Positions 36,804-44,830 of a stretch of DNA of 63,945 bases are shown here, piece after piece; position 1 is the stretch's first letter; the number at the start of each line of letters is the position of its first letter. The notes beneath the pieces are model-generated. The model saw only the letters and a program-made list of their open reading frames with translations. It was not told the DNA's origin and searched no databases. Where the stretch lies: assembly GCA_002350725.1 (NCBI GenBank), contig DEFJ01000024.1:92041-155985 (forward strand). Reading direction: 5' to 3'. Source of the stretch: Cyanobacteria bacterium UBA2855. GTDB taxonomy: Bacteria > Cyanobacteriota > Vampirovibrionia > Gastranaerophilales > Gastranaerophilaceae. Position numbers and translations under genes: made by a program.

Positions 36804-37643
36804 ATGAAAAGAGTTTTAGCTATAATATCAGCGATATTGTTATTTTCTTTACCATTATCCGCAAATGCATTGAATTTAAATCCTATTCATTGGAAAGGGT
36901 TAGACAAACAAAATCAGCAAGAAGTACAATCTGCTCAATTAACGGCAGCTCAAGCTGAAAAAGAAGCTCGTAAAGCGGAGAAAAAAGCTATTAAAGCTGC
37001 AAAAAAAGAACAGGCAAAAGCAAATAGAGCAGCTGCAAAAGCCGCAAGAGCAGAAAAAAAAGCAGCTAAAAAAGCTAAAAAATTATCTAAAGCGGAAATG
37101 AAAAGAAGAGCCGCAGTTACGGAAGAAACATTAAAATCACTAAAATTAAATGATTTGGCTTTAATATCAGCAGATACTGATTTTCAGGCAACTTTTATAA
37201 ATCTTGTTTCCTTGTTATCAAAACAAGAACAAACAGTTGCAATTCGTTCTCAAATAGCAGATATTATGATGAATTCAAAATTATCCGAAACAAAAAAATG
37301 TGCAGCTTTAAATGATTTAATGGCAGCTTATGCAATAGCCTTAGAAAATAATAAATCCTCAGCAATTAATGTCATTACAAATCTATCTGCGGCAGAACAA
37401 AAAAATCTTGTAAATACACTCAATACAATGTCACAAGATGCGGACAGATATATTGAAGTAGCAACGAAATATGCAAAATACGGAACAACACTTGCTCAAA
37501 ATGCTTCAGATACAACTATTTTGGCTAATAACATTTCCGACATAAGAAAAACCGCAGTTACATTGAGTAACAGTGCAAAAAATATAAAAGTAGTTGCAAC
37601 ACAGGTTGCAGCATATGCAAGGATTGCAGGATTAATATTCTAG
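36804..37643 (+). CDS. Secreted Lys/Ala-rich protein of unknown function
   Basis: This 279-residue protein has a signal peptide (MKRVLAIISAILLFSLPLSA, cut near ANA). A long Lys/Ala/Glu-rich helix at about residues 45-105 (AEKEARKAEKKAIKAAKK and similar) resembles the stalk of TolA-like or histone-like proteins. A helical domain of about 170 residues with Asn/Thr-rich ends follows. AAGGAG lies 7 bases before the ATG. It is presumably periplasmic or surface-exposed, possibly binding polyanions through the basic stalk; that is inference. A strong terminator follows. Confidence 0.65.
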   Translation: MKRVLAIISAILLFSLPLSANALNLNPIHWKGLDKQNQQEVQSAQLTAAQAEKEARKAEKKAIKAAKKEQAKANRAAAKAARAEKKAAKKAKKLSKAEMKRRAAVTEETLKSLKLNDLALISADTDFQATFINLVSLLSKQEQTVAIRSQIADIMMNSKLSETKKCAALNDLMAAYAIALENNKSSAINVITNLSAAEQKNLVNTLNTMSQDADRYIEVATKYAKYGTTLAQNASDTTILANNISDIRKTAVTLSNSAKNIKVVATQVAAYARIAGLIF

Positions 37644-37674
37644 AGGTAAAATAGAATAATAAATTTATGAAATA

Positions 37675-37704
37675 AAAAAGGAACGCTTACTGAGCGTTCC
37701 TTTT
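37675..37704. terminator. Bidirectional intrinsic terminator
   Basis: GGAACGCT/AGCGTTCC with a TACTG loop is flanked by an A-run and TTTT. It ends the 36.8-kb gene and overlaps the stop of the converging small gene. Confidence 0.75.
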
Positions 37705-37911
37705 ATCGTTATTAATTTTATCTTTATCGTATTTTTCAGAATTAACCTCTTTATTTTCTTTTGAAGAAGTAAAGGTATCAGTTCCGGAAGACTGCGATAT
37801 ATTTATTTGAGTGTTGGTATTATCTTTTTTTACCCTTGATAATTCACCGCAAGCAGGCTTTGCAGCCTTAAAACACGGTTCAATACGTGTTAAAACTATT
37901 CTGTTTATCAT
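37687..37911 (-). CDS. Small hydrophilic protein of unknown function
   Basis: This 74-residue frame starts MINRIVLTRIEPCFKAAKPA. The ATG at 37911 is preferred over the in-frame ATG at 37923 because GGGGGA lies between them, 4 bases before it. The second half is rich in Asn, Ser, Lys and Asp, as in a disordered tail. Two cysteines lie in the first third. The stop falls in the terminator stem. No family is recognised, and it could be non-coding. Confidence 0.35.
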   Translation of the reverse strand: MINRIVLTRIEPCFKAAKPACGELSRVKKDNTNTQINISQSSGTDTFTSSKENKEVNSEKYDKDKINNDKRNAQ

Positions 37912-37991
37912 TATTTCCCCCATGAATGAAGCGTGACATCCATCATTGTCATTATTTCATTCCAACTATCACATCCATCAATTATAAAAAA

Positions 37992-38129
37992 TTATGCTTC
38001 ATTAAACATATCTTTGCCAACACCGCAAAGAGGGCATACATAATCGTCAGGTAAATCATTAAATGCAACTCCGTCATTTTCTGCCGGATCATATTCAAAA
38101 CCACATACTGAGCATACATATTTTTCCAT
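37992..38129 (-). CDS. Rubredoxin, short 45-residue type
   Basis: This 45-residue frame encodes MEKYVCSVCGFEYDPAEND, then LPDDYVCPLCGVGKD. It is a complete rubredoxin with both CxxC pairs (Cys6/Cys9 and Cys32/Cys35) for the Fe(SCys)4 centre. It lacks about 7 residues of the loop after PAE found in typical 52-54-residue rubredoxins, as in the 45-residue Desulfovibrio desulfuricans protein. It has Tyr where the family usually has Trp. GGAG lies 7 bases before the ATG. It is a cytoplasmic one-electron carrier, fitting an anaerobe that removes oxygen or peroxide. Confidence 0.93.
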   Translation of the reverse strand: MEKYVCSVCGFEYDPAENDGVAFNDLPDDYVCPLCGVGKDMFNEA

Positions 38130-38276
38130 AGTTTTCTCCTTTATTTAATGATTACACATACACTGCCCTAATTAGATATTTTCATTTAACCCCTAATTGA
38201 CGGCATCTTTAATAATACGGTTAAATTTTATCCATGTCAAGTGTATAACAGGGCGAATTATGACATCTTTACAATC

Positions 38277-38305
38277 TTTACCTGTTTTATAAAAAAGGGT
38301 ATAAT
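38277..38305 (+). promoter_or_regulatory. Promoter for glyA
   Basis: TTTACC and TATAAT are separated by 17 bases; the leader is about 38 bases and includes GAGGGAG. Confidence 0.65.
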
Positions 38306-38349
38306 AACCTTTAACGGATTATGATAATTGATGAGGGAGTGCAAAAATT

Positions 38350-39588
38350 ATGAACATAGAACATATAAAAAAAACAGATTTTGAAGTTGCAGAACAAATT
38401 GAACTTGAATTAAAAAGACAACAGGAAACCATAGAGCTTATTGCGAGTGAAAATTGTACTTCCTTAGCGGTTATGGAGGCTTGCGGCAGTGTTTTGACAA
38501 ACAAATATGCAGAAGGCAAACCTCATAAAAGATATTATAACGGCTGTGAACACATAGACGTAATTGAAGAAATATGCCAAAAGAGAGCTTGCGAATTATT
38601 CCAAATGGAGCACGCAAATGTTCAACCTCACAGTGGCGCACAGGCTAATATGGCTGTATTTATGGCAACAATGAAGCCGGGTGACAGAGTTTTAAGTATG
38701 GATTTGTCTAATGGCGGACACCTTTCTCATGGTTCTCCTGTCAATTTTTCAGGTTTATATTTTGATGTAAAAAGCTACGGAATTAATGAATATGGTGAAA
38801 TTGACTATGAAGAAGTTCGTAAAATGGCAATTGAACATAAGCCACGCCTAATTATTTGCGGGGCAAGTAATTATTCTAAGATTATCGATTTCAAAAAATT
38901 CAGAGAAATTGCTGATGAAGTTGGAGCATTATTGTTAGCTGATATTGCGCATATTGCCGGATTAGTTGCGACAGGACTTCACCCGTCTCCTGCGCCTTAT
39001 GCCGATTTTGTGACAACAACTACTCATAAATCTTTAAGAGGTCCAAGAGGCGGTATAATTATGTGCAAAGAAGAATGGGCAAAAGAAATTGATAAAGCAG
39101 TTTTCCCGGGGATGCAAGGAGGACCTTTAGAACATATAATTGCAGGCAAGGCTGTAGCTTTATTGGAAGCATCAAAACCTGAATTTAAAGAATATGCCGC
39201 TCAAATTATTAAAAACGCAAAAGCATTGGCGCAAGGTTTAATGGACGAAGGTTTGGATATTGTAGGCGGAATGACTGAAAACCATTTAATGACTTTAGAT
39301 TTGAGAAAAACCGGTAAAACAGGTAAAGATATGGCAAATGTATTAGAGCTTGTCGGTATTACCGCAAATAAAAATACCGTTCCAAACGACCCTCAAAGTC
39401 CGTTTGTTACAAGCGGTATTCGTTTAGGTACGCCTGCTGTTACAACAAGAGGGTTTAAAGAAGAAGATATGACAGAGGTTGCAAAAATTATTGCAGGTGC
39501 AATTTATGCTTCCGATAATGAAATTGCTCTAAAGAATTTGAGGGAACGCTCATTGAAACTTTGCAAAAAACATCCGTTATACGAATAA
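38350..39588 (+). CDS. glyA: Serine hydroxymethyltransferase
   Basis: GlyA converts serine and tetrahydrofolate to glycine and methylene-THF, the main one-carbon source. The 412-residue protein has SGAQANMAVF, DLSNGGHLSHG, the PLP-lysine motif TTTTHKSLRGPRGG (Lys227) and TNPNDPQSP-like NTVPNDPQSPF. GAGGGAG lies 11 bases before the ATG. It has its own promoter and the divergent rubredoxin gene on its left. Confidence 0.97.
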   Translation: MNIEHIKKTDFEVAEQIELELKRQQETIELIASENCTSLAVMEACGSVLTNKYAEGKPHKRYYNGCEHIDVIEEICQKRACELFQMEHANVQPHSGAQANMAVFMATMKPGDRVLSMDLSNGGHLSHGSPVNFSGLYFDVKSYGINEYGEIDYEEVRKMAIEHKPRLIICGASNYSKIIDFKKFREIADEVGALLLADIAHIAGLVATGLHPSPAPYADFVTTTTHKSLRGPRGGIIMCKEEWAKEIDKAVFPGMQGGPLEHIIAGKAVALLEASKPEFKEYAAQIIKNAKALAQGLMDEGLDIVGGMTENHLMTLDLRKTGKTGKDMANVLELVGITANKNTVPNDPQSPFVTSGIRLGTPAVTTRGFKEEDMTEVAKIIAGAIYASDNEIALKNLRERSLKLCKKHPLYE

Positions 39589-39642
39589 TTTTACAAGGAG
39601 TATGACAACGTATCTTTACAAAATAAGTTTATGTAAAAATTC

Positions 39643-39867
39643 TTAAAAAGAAAAATCAAATAATTCTCTAAGTTCAATATCAAGTGCGTTTGCTAAGGTG
39701 TGCATAGTCTTAATTGTAACGTTAGCTTCACCGCGTTCTATTTGTCCGATGTAATTAAAATTCATATCAACTATTTCGGCTAATTTCATTTGTGAAAGTT
39801 TTTTAGACTTTCTTATGTATGCAAGTTTTGCCCCAAAACGTTTTTCTAAATCCGCATTTTTATCCAT
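39643..39867 (-). CDS. XRE-family helix-turn-helix regulator
   Basis: This 74-residue protein is almost only a Cro/C1-type HTH: LAYIRKSKKLSQMKLAEIVD, FNYIGQIERGEANV and MHTLANALDIEL. The start at 39867 (MDKNADLEKRF) is chosen because TATAAT ends 7 bases before it; the upstream in-frame ATG lies within that hexamer. It is a probable small DNA-binding repressor, but its target is not evident. It lies between glyA and the calcium-motif protein, which it may control. Confidence 0.8.
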   Translation of the reverse strand: MDKNADLEKRFGAKLAYIRKSKKLSQMKLAEIVDMNFNYIGQIERGEANVTIKTMHTLANALDIELRELFDFSF

Positions 39868-39874
39868 GTTAACC

Positions 39875-39880
39875 ATTATA
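39875..39880 (-). promoter_or_regulatory. -10 hexamer abutting XRE gene start (leaderless candidate)
   Basis: A perfect TATAAT on the minus strand ends 7 bases before the ATG at 39867. Confidence 0.5.
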
Positions 39881-40070
39881 GGTTTTGTATTAGCAAATTT
39901 CTAATATCTATTAGTGTATAAATAATAGTTAATAACTGTTAAGATATGTAAAATTTAATTTTGAAACAAGCAATTCTGGTTTAAAAATATACTTATATAA
40001 CATGTATATAACAGTTATCAAATATTATTTTATTATTGTTAACGAGGATGATATAGAAAGGAGTATTAAT

Positions 40071-40547
40071 ATGTCATTAGAAGTAAATTTTAATCCGCAT
40101 GAACCGCAAGGTTCAAATAGACGCGTAGAAAAATTTAAGCAACGTGAAGGTAAGATTGAAACGATTTTTAATTCTGATGGTTCTAAAATCGAACGACACT
40201 ACGACAAGAGTGGAAGTTTATTTAAAGAAGCCGTATTTAAAGATGTAAACGGTGACGGCAAAGAAGATATTTATTCTGTTACAAATTTCTACAAATCTAA
40301 TGATGGCAAGTCTGAATCTAAAACTTTTATTGACCATGATGGTGATGGTTTTGATGATGAAACCGTAACAAAGGAATATGATAAAAACGGTCAACTCAAA
40401 AAAGAAACTCGGTATAAAGAAGAAAATATCAACGAAGTTAAGAAACGTAACCATTTAGAGCATGAAATTTATAACCGCAGAATGGATGTTCATAATGACG
40501 GAGTATTTATGATGTCCGGACCGGTATATATGAAAGGGTTAGAATAA
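40071..40547 (+). CDS. Protein with calcium-binding DxDGDG motifs, function unknown
   Basis: This 158-residue acidic protein has no signal peptide. It has two DxxGDGxxD-type loops, DVNGDGKEDIYS and DHDGDGFDDETV, as in calcium-binding EF-hand-like or thrombospondin-3-like repeats. They are interleaved with YDKSGSLFKEA and YDKNGQLKKET repeats. The start at 40071 is set by AAGGAG 7 bases upstream; the upstream in-frame ATG has none. It is probably a calcium-responsive or extracellular binding module. A strong terminator follows. Confidence 0.65.
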   Translation: MSLEVNFNPHEPQGSNRRVEKFKQREGKIETIFNSDGSKIERHYDKSGSLFKEAVFKDVNGDGKEDIYSVTNFYKSNDGKSESKTFIDHDGDGFDDETVTKEYDKNGQLKKETRYKEENINEVKKRNHLEHEIYNRRMDVHNDGVFMMSGPVYMKGLE

Positions 40548-40550
40548 ATC

Positions 40551-40577
40551 AAGAGCACCTTTATAAGGTGCTCTTTC
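40551..40577. terminator. Intrinsic terminator after the calcium-motif gene
   Basis: AAGAGCACCTT and AAGGTGCTCTT form an 11-base stem with a tiny TAT loop, followed by T-rich sequence. It also lies at the 3' end of the converging small gene. Confidence 0.75.
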
Positions 40578-40581
40578 TATG

Positions 40582-40836
40582 TTATGCAATTTTCATAAAT
40601 TTTATACCGCGTTTTGCAAGTTCTGCTTTCAATAATTTCATTTTTTCTGCCTGAAAATTTACATCTTCTATATTTATGTTGAACAATGAATTTTTAATCG
40701 TGTGGGGAAAATAATTCTCTTTTAATATAGCAATAATGTCATTGTATAAAAACGGTTTTTGGGTATTCTCTTTAACAGATATTGAAATTACTTCACTATT
40801 ACCTGTAAAGCGTGGCGTAACGGGATTAATGTACAT
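40582..40836 (-). CDS. Small protein of unknown function
   Basis: This 84-residue protein starts MYINPVTPRFTGNSEVISIS. The start at 40836 is set by AAAAGGAG 7 bases upstream, not the in-frame one further up. The N-terminus is Pro/Ser-rich; the C-terminal half is a basic helix (FQAEKMKLLKAELAKRGIKF). There is no signal or membrane segment, and no family is recognised. Confidence 0.55.
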   Translation of the reverse strand: MYINPVTPRFTGNSEVISISVKENTQKPFLYNDIIAILKENYFPHTIKNSLFNINIEDVNFQAEKMKLLKAELAKRGIKFMKIA

Positions 40837-40920
40837 TGATTTTCTCCTTTTGATAATATAATAGCATGAAAAAAATATTAAGCGTATATTATACACTTTA
40901 TTTTACAAAACTAAATATTT

Positions 40921-41667
40921 TTATACCAAGCTTAAATAACTACGTTGTTCGGTTTTTTGTTTTAATTTATCTAATCTTGTTTTTGCAAAACGAGCTTGAT
41001 TTAATTGAGGGTTGCGTTGAATGAATTTACGATAATATCTTTGCGCATCTGATTTTTTACCCAATTTTTCAAGGCAGGTTGCTATTCCTAGATATGCAGA
41101 GGTGTAATTTGGTGTACATTTTATCAAGCTTATTAATACTGAACAGGCTTCGGAAAATCTGCCTAATTTCATCAATAATCTGGATTTATATTCGTATGCT
41201 TTTGTATAATTCGGAGTTGTTTCTATAAGTTTTTGATAAATCATAAGCGCCATATCTTCTTCTTCGCACAACTCATGAGAAACTCCAAGTTGTAAAATTG
41301 CGCTCGGATTTTCAGGATTAATTTTTATGGCATCAATAAAGCATTTTATAGCTCCGCAAGGAATACCTTCCAATTGGTGACAAATACCCATTTCATAGAA
41401 AGCATCATAAAAATCAGGTTTCAGTTTTACGGCTTTGCCAAAAGTTTTTATTGCTTTCTTGTATTCTCCTAATGATTTGTAGCATAAACCAAGTCCGTAA
41501 TAAGAATTAACATCATTTCTGTCGATTAAAATAGCGTTAAGGTAAATAGAAACAGCATTTTTATGCATGTTTTGTTCACGCAACTTATCTGCCTGAACAG
41601 AAAACTTGTTTACCGCTTTTAATTTCGGGCGTGACATATATTTTGTTTTTTCACCATTATCTGCCAA
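40921..41667 (-). CDS. Tetratricopeptide-repeat protein
   Basis: This 248-residue protein is formed of about six TPR units. Clear examples are SYYGLGLCYKSLGEYKKAIK, AFYEMGICHQLEGIPCGAIK and AYLGIATCLEKLGKKSDAQR, spaced 34 residues apart. TPR superhelices hold protein partners; none can be named here. It starts at TTG, with AGAGG 5 bases upstream. There is no signal peptide, so it is probably cytoplasmic. It is divergent from the secreted-paralogue pair, with about 115 bases between. Confidence 0.8.
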   Translation of the reverse strand: MADNGEKTKYMSRPKLKAVNKFSVQADKLREQNMHKNAVSIYLNAILIDRNDVNSYYGLGLCYKSLGEYKKAIKTFGKAVKLKPDFYDAFYEMGICHQLEGIPCGAIKCFIDAIKINPENPSAILQLGVSHELCEEEDMALMIYQKLIETTPNYTKAYEYKSRLLMKLGRFSEACSVLISLIKCTPNYTSAYLGIATCLEKLGKKSDAQRYYRKFIQRNPQLNQARFAKTRLDKLKQKTEQRSYLSLV

Positions 41668-41783
41668 AATAACCTCTTTTCAAGTTATATTGTACTTTTT
41701 TTCACATTGCGATAGAACAATCCGTAGATGGATAATCGTATCAATCCATGGATTTATTATTTGAGTTGTGGTATATATTTATT

Positions 41784-42605
41784 ATGAAAAAGATTTTATC
41801 AATACTTGCTATAATCAGTTTATTTAATATTCCGTCAATGGCCGAAGATGTAATATTTTTAGAGGGAGTTAAGCCACAGACATTAGATCTTACCAAGCCG
41901 GAAATAAACAAAAAAGAATCATTAATTATTAATGATGACACAGCGTTACAAGAAATTGTTAATAAGCAAAAAGAAAAAGATTTAGAGGATATAGAAGCAC
42001 TTTGGAAGGGAACGGTAGATAATAATCAGGTTATAGGCTTTGCCTTGAAAAAACTTGCAACTCCGGAAAGTCAAAGAAGGATACATGCTTCTTTAATGTC
42101 CAAAACAATGTCAGCGCTTGTTGCAGGGGCATCTTTTGCACCGTCTTTAATGGGAGCAAATTATTTATCGCAAACAGCATCTTTTGCTGCCGGCAGATTG
42201 GCACAAAATTTAATTAACAAAAAAAATGTACCTAAAGAAATTCCTTTGACGGATACGGAAATGATTGAACTTGCCGGACTTATTGAAAACTTGCAAGACA
42301 GAATTATAACCGCATATTATAATTATAAAAGCTCTTTATCTCAGTTAAAAGAAACTCGTTCAAAATTGCTTTTGTACAATAAAAATTTCTCAAAAGCTAT
42401 GGAAGAAGATGATTTGTTAGAGATAACAATTTCTTCATCATTATATGACAATATGCATATTGAAGAAGCGTATTATCTTGAACAGGCAAAAAAATACCAT
42501 CTTGAACTTCAACGTTTGGCAGGAAAAAAAGTTGTTGATAATTTGAATATGTATCAATACAACTATAATGCGGCACTGTTTAAAGCGGAAGGAGGTGTAA
42601 AATGA
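41784..42605 (+). CDS. Secreted helical protein, first of a tandem paralogous pair
   Basis: This 273-residue protein has a signal peptide (MKKILSILAIISLFNIPSMA, cut before E). The start at 41784 is chosen because it gives this signal; the upstream in-frame ATG does not. The mature part contains LEDIEALWKG and IGFALKKLATPE. A Gly/Ala-rich hydrophobic segment follows (about residues 108-140), then long C-terminal helices. The same order (LTLLWQGAA, INFALYKLSNPD, a hydrophobic segment, and MIILIRKIEDLQ for MIELAGLIENLQ) recurs in the next gene, so the two are diverged duplicates. The genes overlap by 4 bases. Confidence 0.7.
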   Translation: MKKILSILAIISLFNIPSMAEDVIFLEGVKPQTLDLTKPEINKKESLIINDDTALQEIVNKQKEKDLEDIEALWKGTVDNNQVIGFALKKLATPESQRRIHASLMSKTMSALVAGASFAPSLMGANYLSQTASFAAGRLAQNLINKKNVPKEIPLTDTEMIELAGLIENLQDRIITAYYNYKSSLSQLKETRSKLLLYNKNFSKAMEEDDLLEITISSSLYDNMHIEEAYYLEQAKKYHLELQRLAGKKVVDNLNMYQYNYNAALFKAEGGVK

Positions 42606-43510
42606 AAAGAAAATTTCTGATTTTATTACTTTTTTCTATTTTAAGCATTCCGCAAGTCTTTGCTGAAGAAGTTACATTGGACGATATAAGAGAATCAAAT
42701 TTAAAAGATCCGGCATACAGGGTTGGTTTGACGGATGAACCGGAGCAGAGATTTGTTGAAGTAAAAACAACAGTAACGGAAGATACGGTTACAACCGATG
42801 AAAAAACAGCAGATTCAAGTGATTTAACCTATGCTGATTTGAGTATAAAAAGAATGTCTAAAGAAATTTCAAAAGAAATAGAATTAGACCAAAAAGATAT
42901 GTATGAGGACTTGACTCTTCTCTGGCAAGGCGCGGCAGCAAAGAGTGATACTATAAACTTTGCGTTGTATAAATTATCTAATCCTGATGAGGATAAACCG
43001 AATGAAAAATCAGTCAAAAAAGTATTGATGTCCATTGCCAGTATGTCAACTTTAGTTGGTGCGGGGGTAGGAAATCCATTAATAGCGGCCGGTTCGATGT
43101 TGGGTAGTAATATATTCGGTATAATGTCACAAGATACAAAAGCTTTAAATTACAAATATACAAAAGTAACAGATGCCGATATGATTATATTAATCAGAAA
43201 AATTGAAGATTTACAACAGCTTACGGTGGATTTGTATAATGAATATATGACCTCAAAAAAAATGCTTGAGATGTATATTAAAATAGCTCAACAAAGAAAA
43301 TTATATTATGAGTCTGCTCAAAATCTTTCAAGAGAAATAGTAATGATTACAGATGCATATTATAGAAGTGCACTGGACGAGCAAATGAAAGCAAGAGCAA
43401 CTTTTTATTCAAAACGTGCAGCATTGGAGCAATTTGTAGGTAATGAAGTATTTAAACAATTTGAAGAAAATCTTTCAAAAAGAGAAAAATCAGAGAGTGA
43501 AACATGGTAA
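42602..43510 (+). CDS. Secreted helical protein, second of a tandem paralogous pair
   Basis: This 302-residue protein has a signal peptide (MKRKFLILLLFSILSIPQVFA, cut before E) and GGAGGTG upstream, with ATGA overlap to the previous gene. It has a Thr/Glu-rich segment after the signal and then the shared domain: LTLLWQGAAAKSDTINFALY, a Gly/Ala-rich hydrophobic stretch (GAGVGNPLIAAGSMLGSN), and a long helical C-terminus (KIEDLQQLTVDLYNEYMTSK). The function is unknown. The architecture suggests an envelope protein with a membrane-inserting or packing segment. It overlaps the LipM-like gene by 7 bases. Confidence 0.7.
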   Translation: MKRKFLILLLFSILSIPQVFAEEVTLDDIRESNLKDPAYRVGLTDEPEQRFVEVKTTVTEDTVTTDEKTADSSDLTYADLSIKRMSKEISKEIELDQKDMYEDLTLLWQGAAAKSDTINFALYKLSNPDEDKPNEKSVKKVLMSIASMSTLVGAGVGNPLIAAGSMLGSNIFGIMSQDTKALNYKYTKVTDADMIILIRKIEDLQQLTVDLYNEYMTSKKMLEMYIKIAQQRKLYYESAQNLSREIVMITDAYYRSALDEQMKARATFYSKRAALEQFVGNEVFKQFEENLSKREKSESETW

Positions 43511-44154
43511 AATTTATACCTTATAATGTTTATACCGGTGCAGAAAATATGCAAATCGATAATGATTTGCTTGAAAAAGCAATAAACGAAAACCTAAAAG
43601 AACCTATATTCAGGTTATATGGTTGGTCGCCGGCATGTGTTTCGTTGGGTAAAAACCAAGATGATGCGTTTATTGATAAAAAGTATCTGAAAGATACCGG
43701 TGTTGATATAGTCCGAAGGCTTACGGGAGGCAGGGCTTTGCTTCATGATGACGAAATAACATACAGTTATGTTTGTCCTTTTGAAGCGTTAAAGCATGGT
43801 GAAAATGTCATAAAATCGTATATAGAAATTTCTCAAATATTGATTGATAAATTTGCTAAAATTGGTATTAAACTTGATTTTGGAGGTTCAAAAAAAATAA
43901 ATACGAAATTTGACTATTGTATGCTTATTTCAACCGGTGCAGACTTGTGTTACGGGGGGAAAAAGCTGATAGGTTCTGCTCAATGCCGAAAACAGGGGTA
44001 TATTTTACAACATGGTTCAATTTTATATGATTATAATAAAGAATTATTAGAAAAGATTTTTCATGAAACGGTAGATACTTCTGAGATAACCTGTATAAAA
44101 GAAATTTGTCCGCAAATGACAAAAAAAGAATTGATAGAAATATTATCAAAATAA
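43504..44154 (+). CDS. LipM-like lipoate/octanoate-protein ligase family protein
   Basis: This 216-residue protein is of the biotin/lipoate ligase fold: VRRLTGGRALLHDDE-type segment (RRLTGGRALL, 71-80), KKLIGSAQCRK with the conserved Lys, and LQHGSILYD. Cys139 precedes the LIGSAQ motif at the position of the acyl-thioester cysteine of LipM. An octanoyl-[carrier] transferase activity is therefore more likely than a lipoate-AMP ligase. It is short compared with LplA and lacks the C-terminal domain. It is translationally coupled to the secreted pair, an odd context for lipoylation. No lipA is in the window. Confidence 0.75.
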   Translation: MVKFIPYNVYTGAENMQIDNDLLEKAINENLKEPIFRLYGWSPACVSLGKNQDDAFIDKKYLKDTGVDIVRRLTGGRALLHDDEITYSYVCPFEALKHGENVIKSYIEISQILIDKFAKIGIKLDFGGSKKINTKFDYCMLISTGADLCYGGKKLIGSAQCRKQGYILQHGSILYDYNKELLEKIFHETVDTSEITCIKEICPQMTKKELIEILSK

Positions 44155-44168
44155 TATTTTTATAACAG

Positions 44169-44200
44169 AAATCGCCTGATATTACTTCAAGCGATTTAAT
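44169..44200 (+). terminator. Possible terminator after the LipM-like gene
   Basis: AAATCGC and GCGATTT are separated by a 15-base loop, with T-rich sequence after. The stem is short and no long T-run follows. Confidence 0.3.
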
Positions 44201-44258
44201 TTAACTATATAGTTTTAACCATCTCTCCAAATCTCGGTAGTCGTTATCTTAACAGGGG

Positions 44259-44489
44259 TTATTCTTTACTGAACCCTGCTTCATTATATTCTCGTGCTCT
44301 GTGGATGTACCACAATTTTTCTTTGATGGTATTCATATTATCTTTAATGTCTGCAAGTTCATCCAGTAAAACTTTTACATCTTTTCTTTGAGGAACAATC
44401 TCCTCTTTTATAGGTTCGGCAATTTCTTCGCTGCGTTCAGTCCAAGCAGGTGTAAAACAGCCGTTTTCAAATAATTCTTTCATATCCAT
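44259..44489 (-). CDS. Small acidic protein of unknown function
   Basis: This 76-residue protein starts MDMKELFENGCFTPAW and has a helical second half (LLDELADIKDNMNTIKEKLW). The ATG at 44489 is preferred because GAGGGG lies 10 bases upstream; TTG at 44495 is the alternative. It is followed upstream by another small acidic gene on the same strand (44513-44722) and may share its transcript. No family is recognised. Confidence 0.5.
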   Translation of the reverse strand: MDMKELFENGCFTPAWTERSEEIAEPIKEEIVPQRKDVKVLLDELADIKDNMNTIKEKLWYIHRAREYNEAGFSKE

Positions 44490-44512
44490 AATCAACGTGC
44501 CCCTCGTATTTT

Positions 44513-44722
44513 TTAATCTCTTTGTGTAATAAAAGAATGGAACAAATCTACTAAATCAAATTTTCCATACTTGAATGGTACCGGTTTTTCATCATATTCA
44601 CTGTCAGTAATTCTGTGCAATTCTTGCATTTCTTTGTAGCTTAATGAATTAAAATCAAAACTGGTCATCTCTGCGTAATCTACCATTATTTCATCTGCAT
44701 CAAATTCTCTCTTATCATTCAT
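44513..44722 (-). CDS. Small acidic protein of unknown function
   Basis: This 69-residue protein starts MNDKREFDADEIMVDYAEMT, with AAAGGAG 6 bases upstream. It is rich in Asp, Glu and aromatic residues (FKYGKFDLVDLFHSF at the C-terminus), has no signal peptide or cysteines, and no known family. It lies 23 bases upstream of the next small acidic gene, so they are likely co-expressed. Confidence 0.5.
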   Translation of the reverse strand: MNDKREFDADEIMVDYAEMTSFDFNSLSYKEMQELHRITDSEYDEKPVPFKYGKFDLVDLFHSFITQRD

Positions 44723-44830
44723 AACACACTCCTTTAAAGACTATATTTACATAGTCTTTAATCGGAACTTTTATTAAAAACTTTAGAGTTTTAATTGATA
44801 TTGTTACATAATTTTACAAATCGAAAAATT

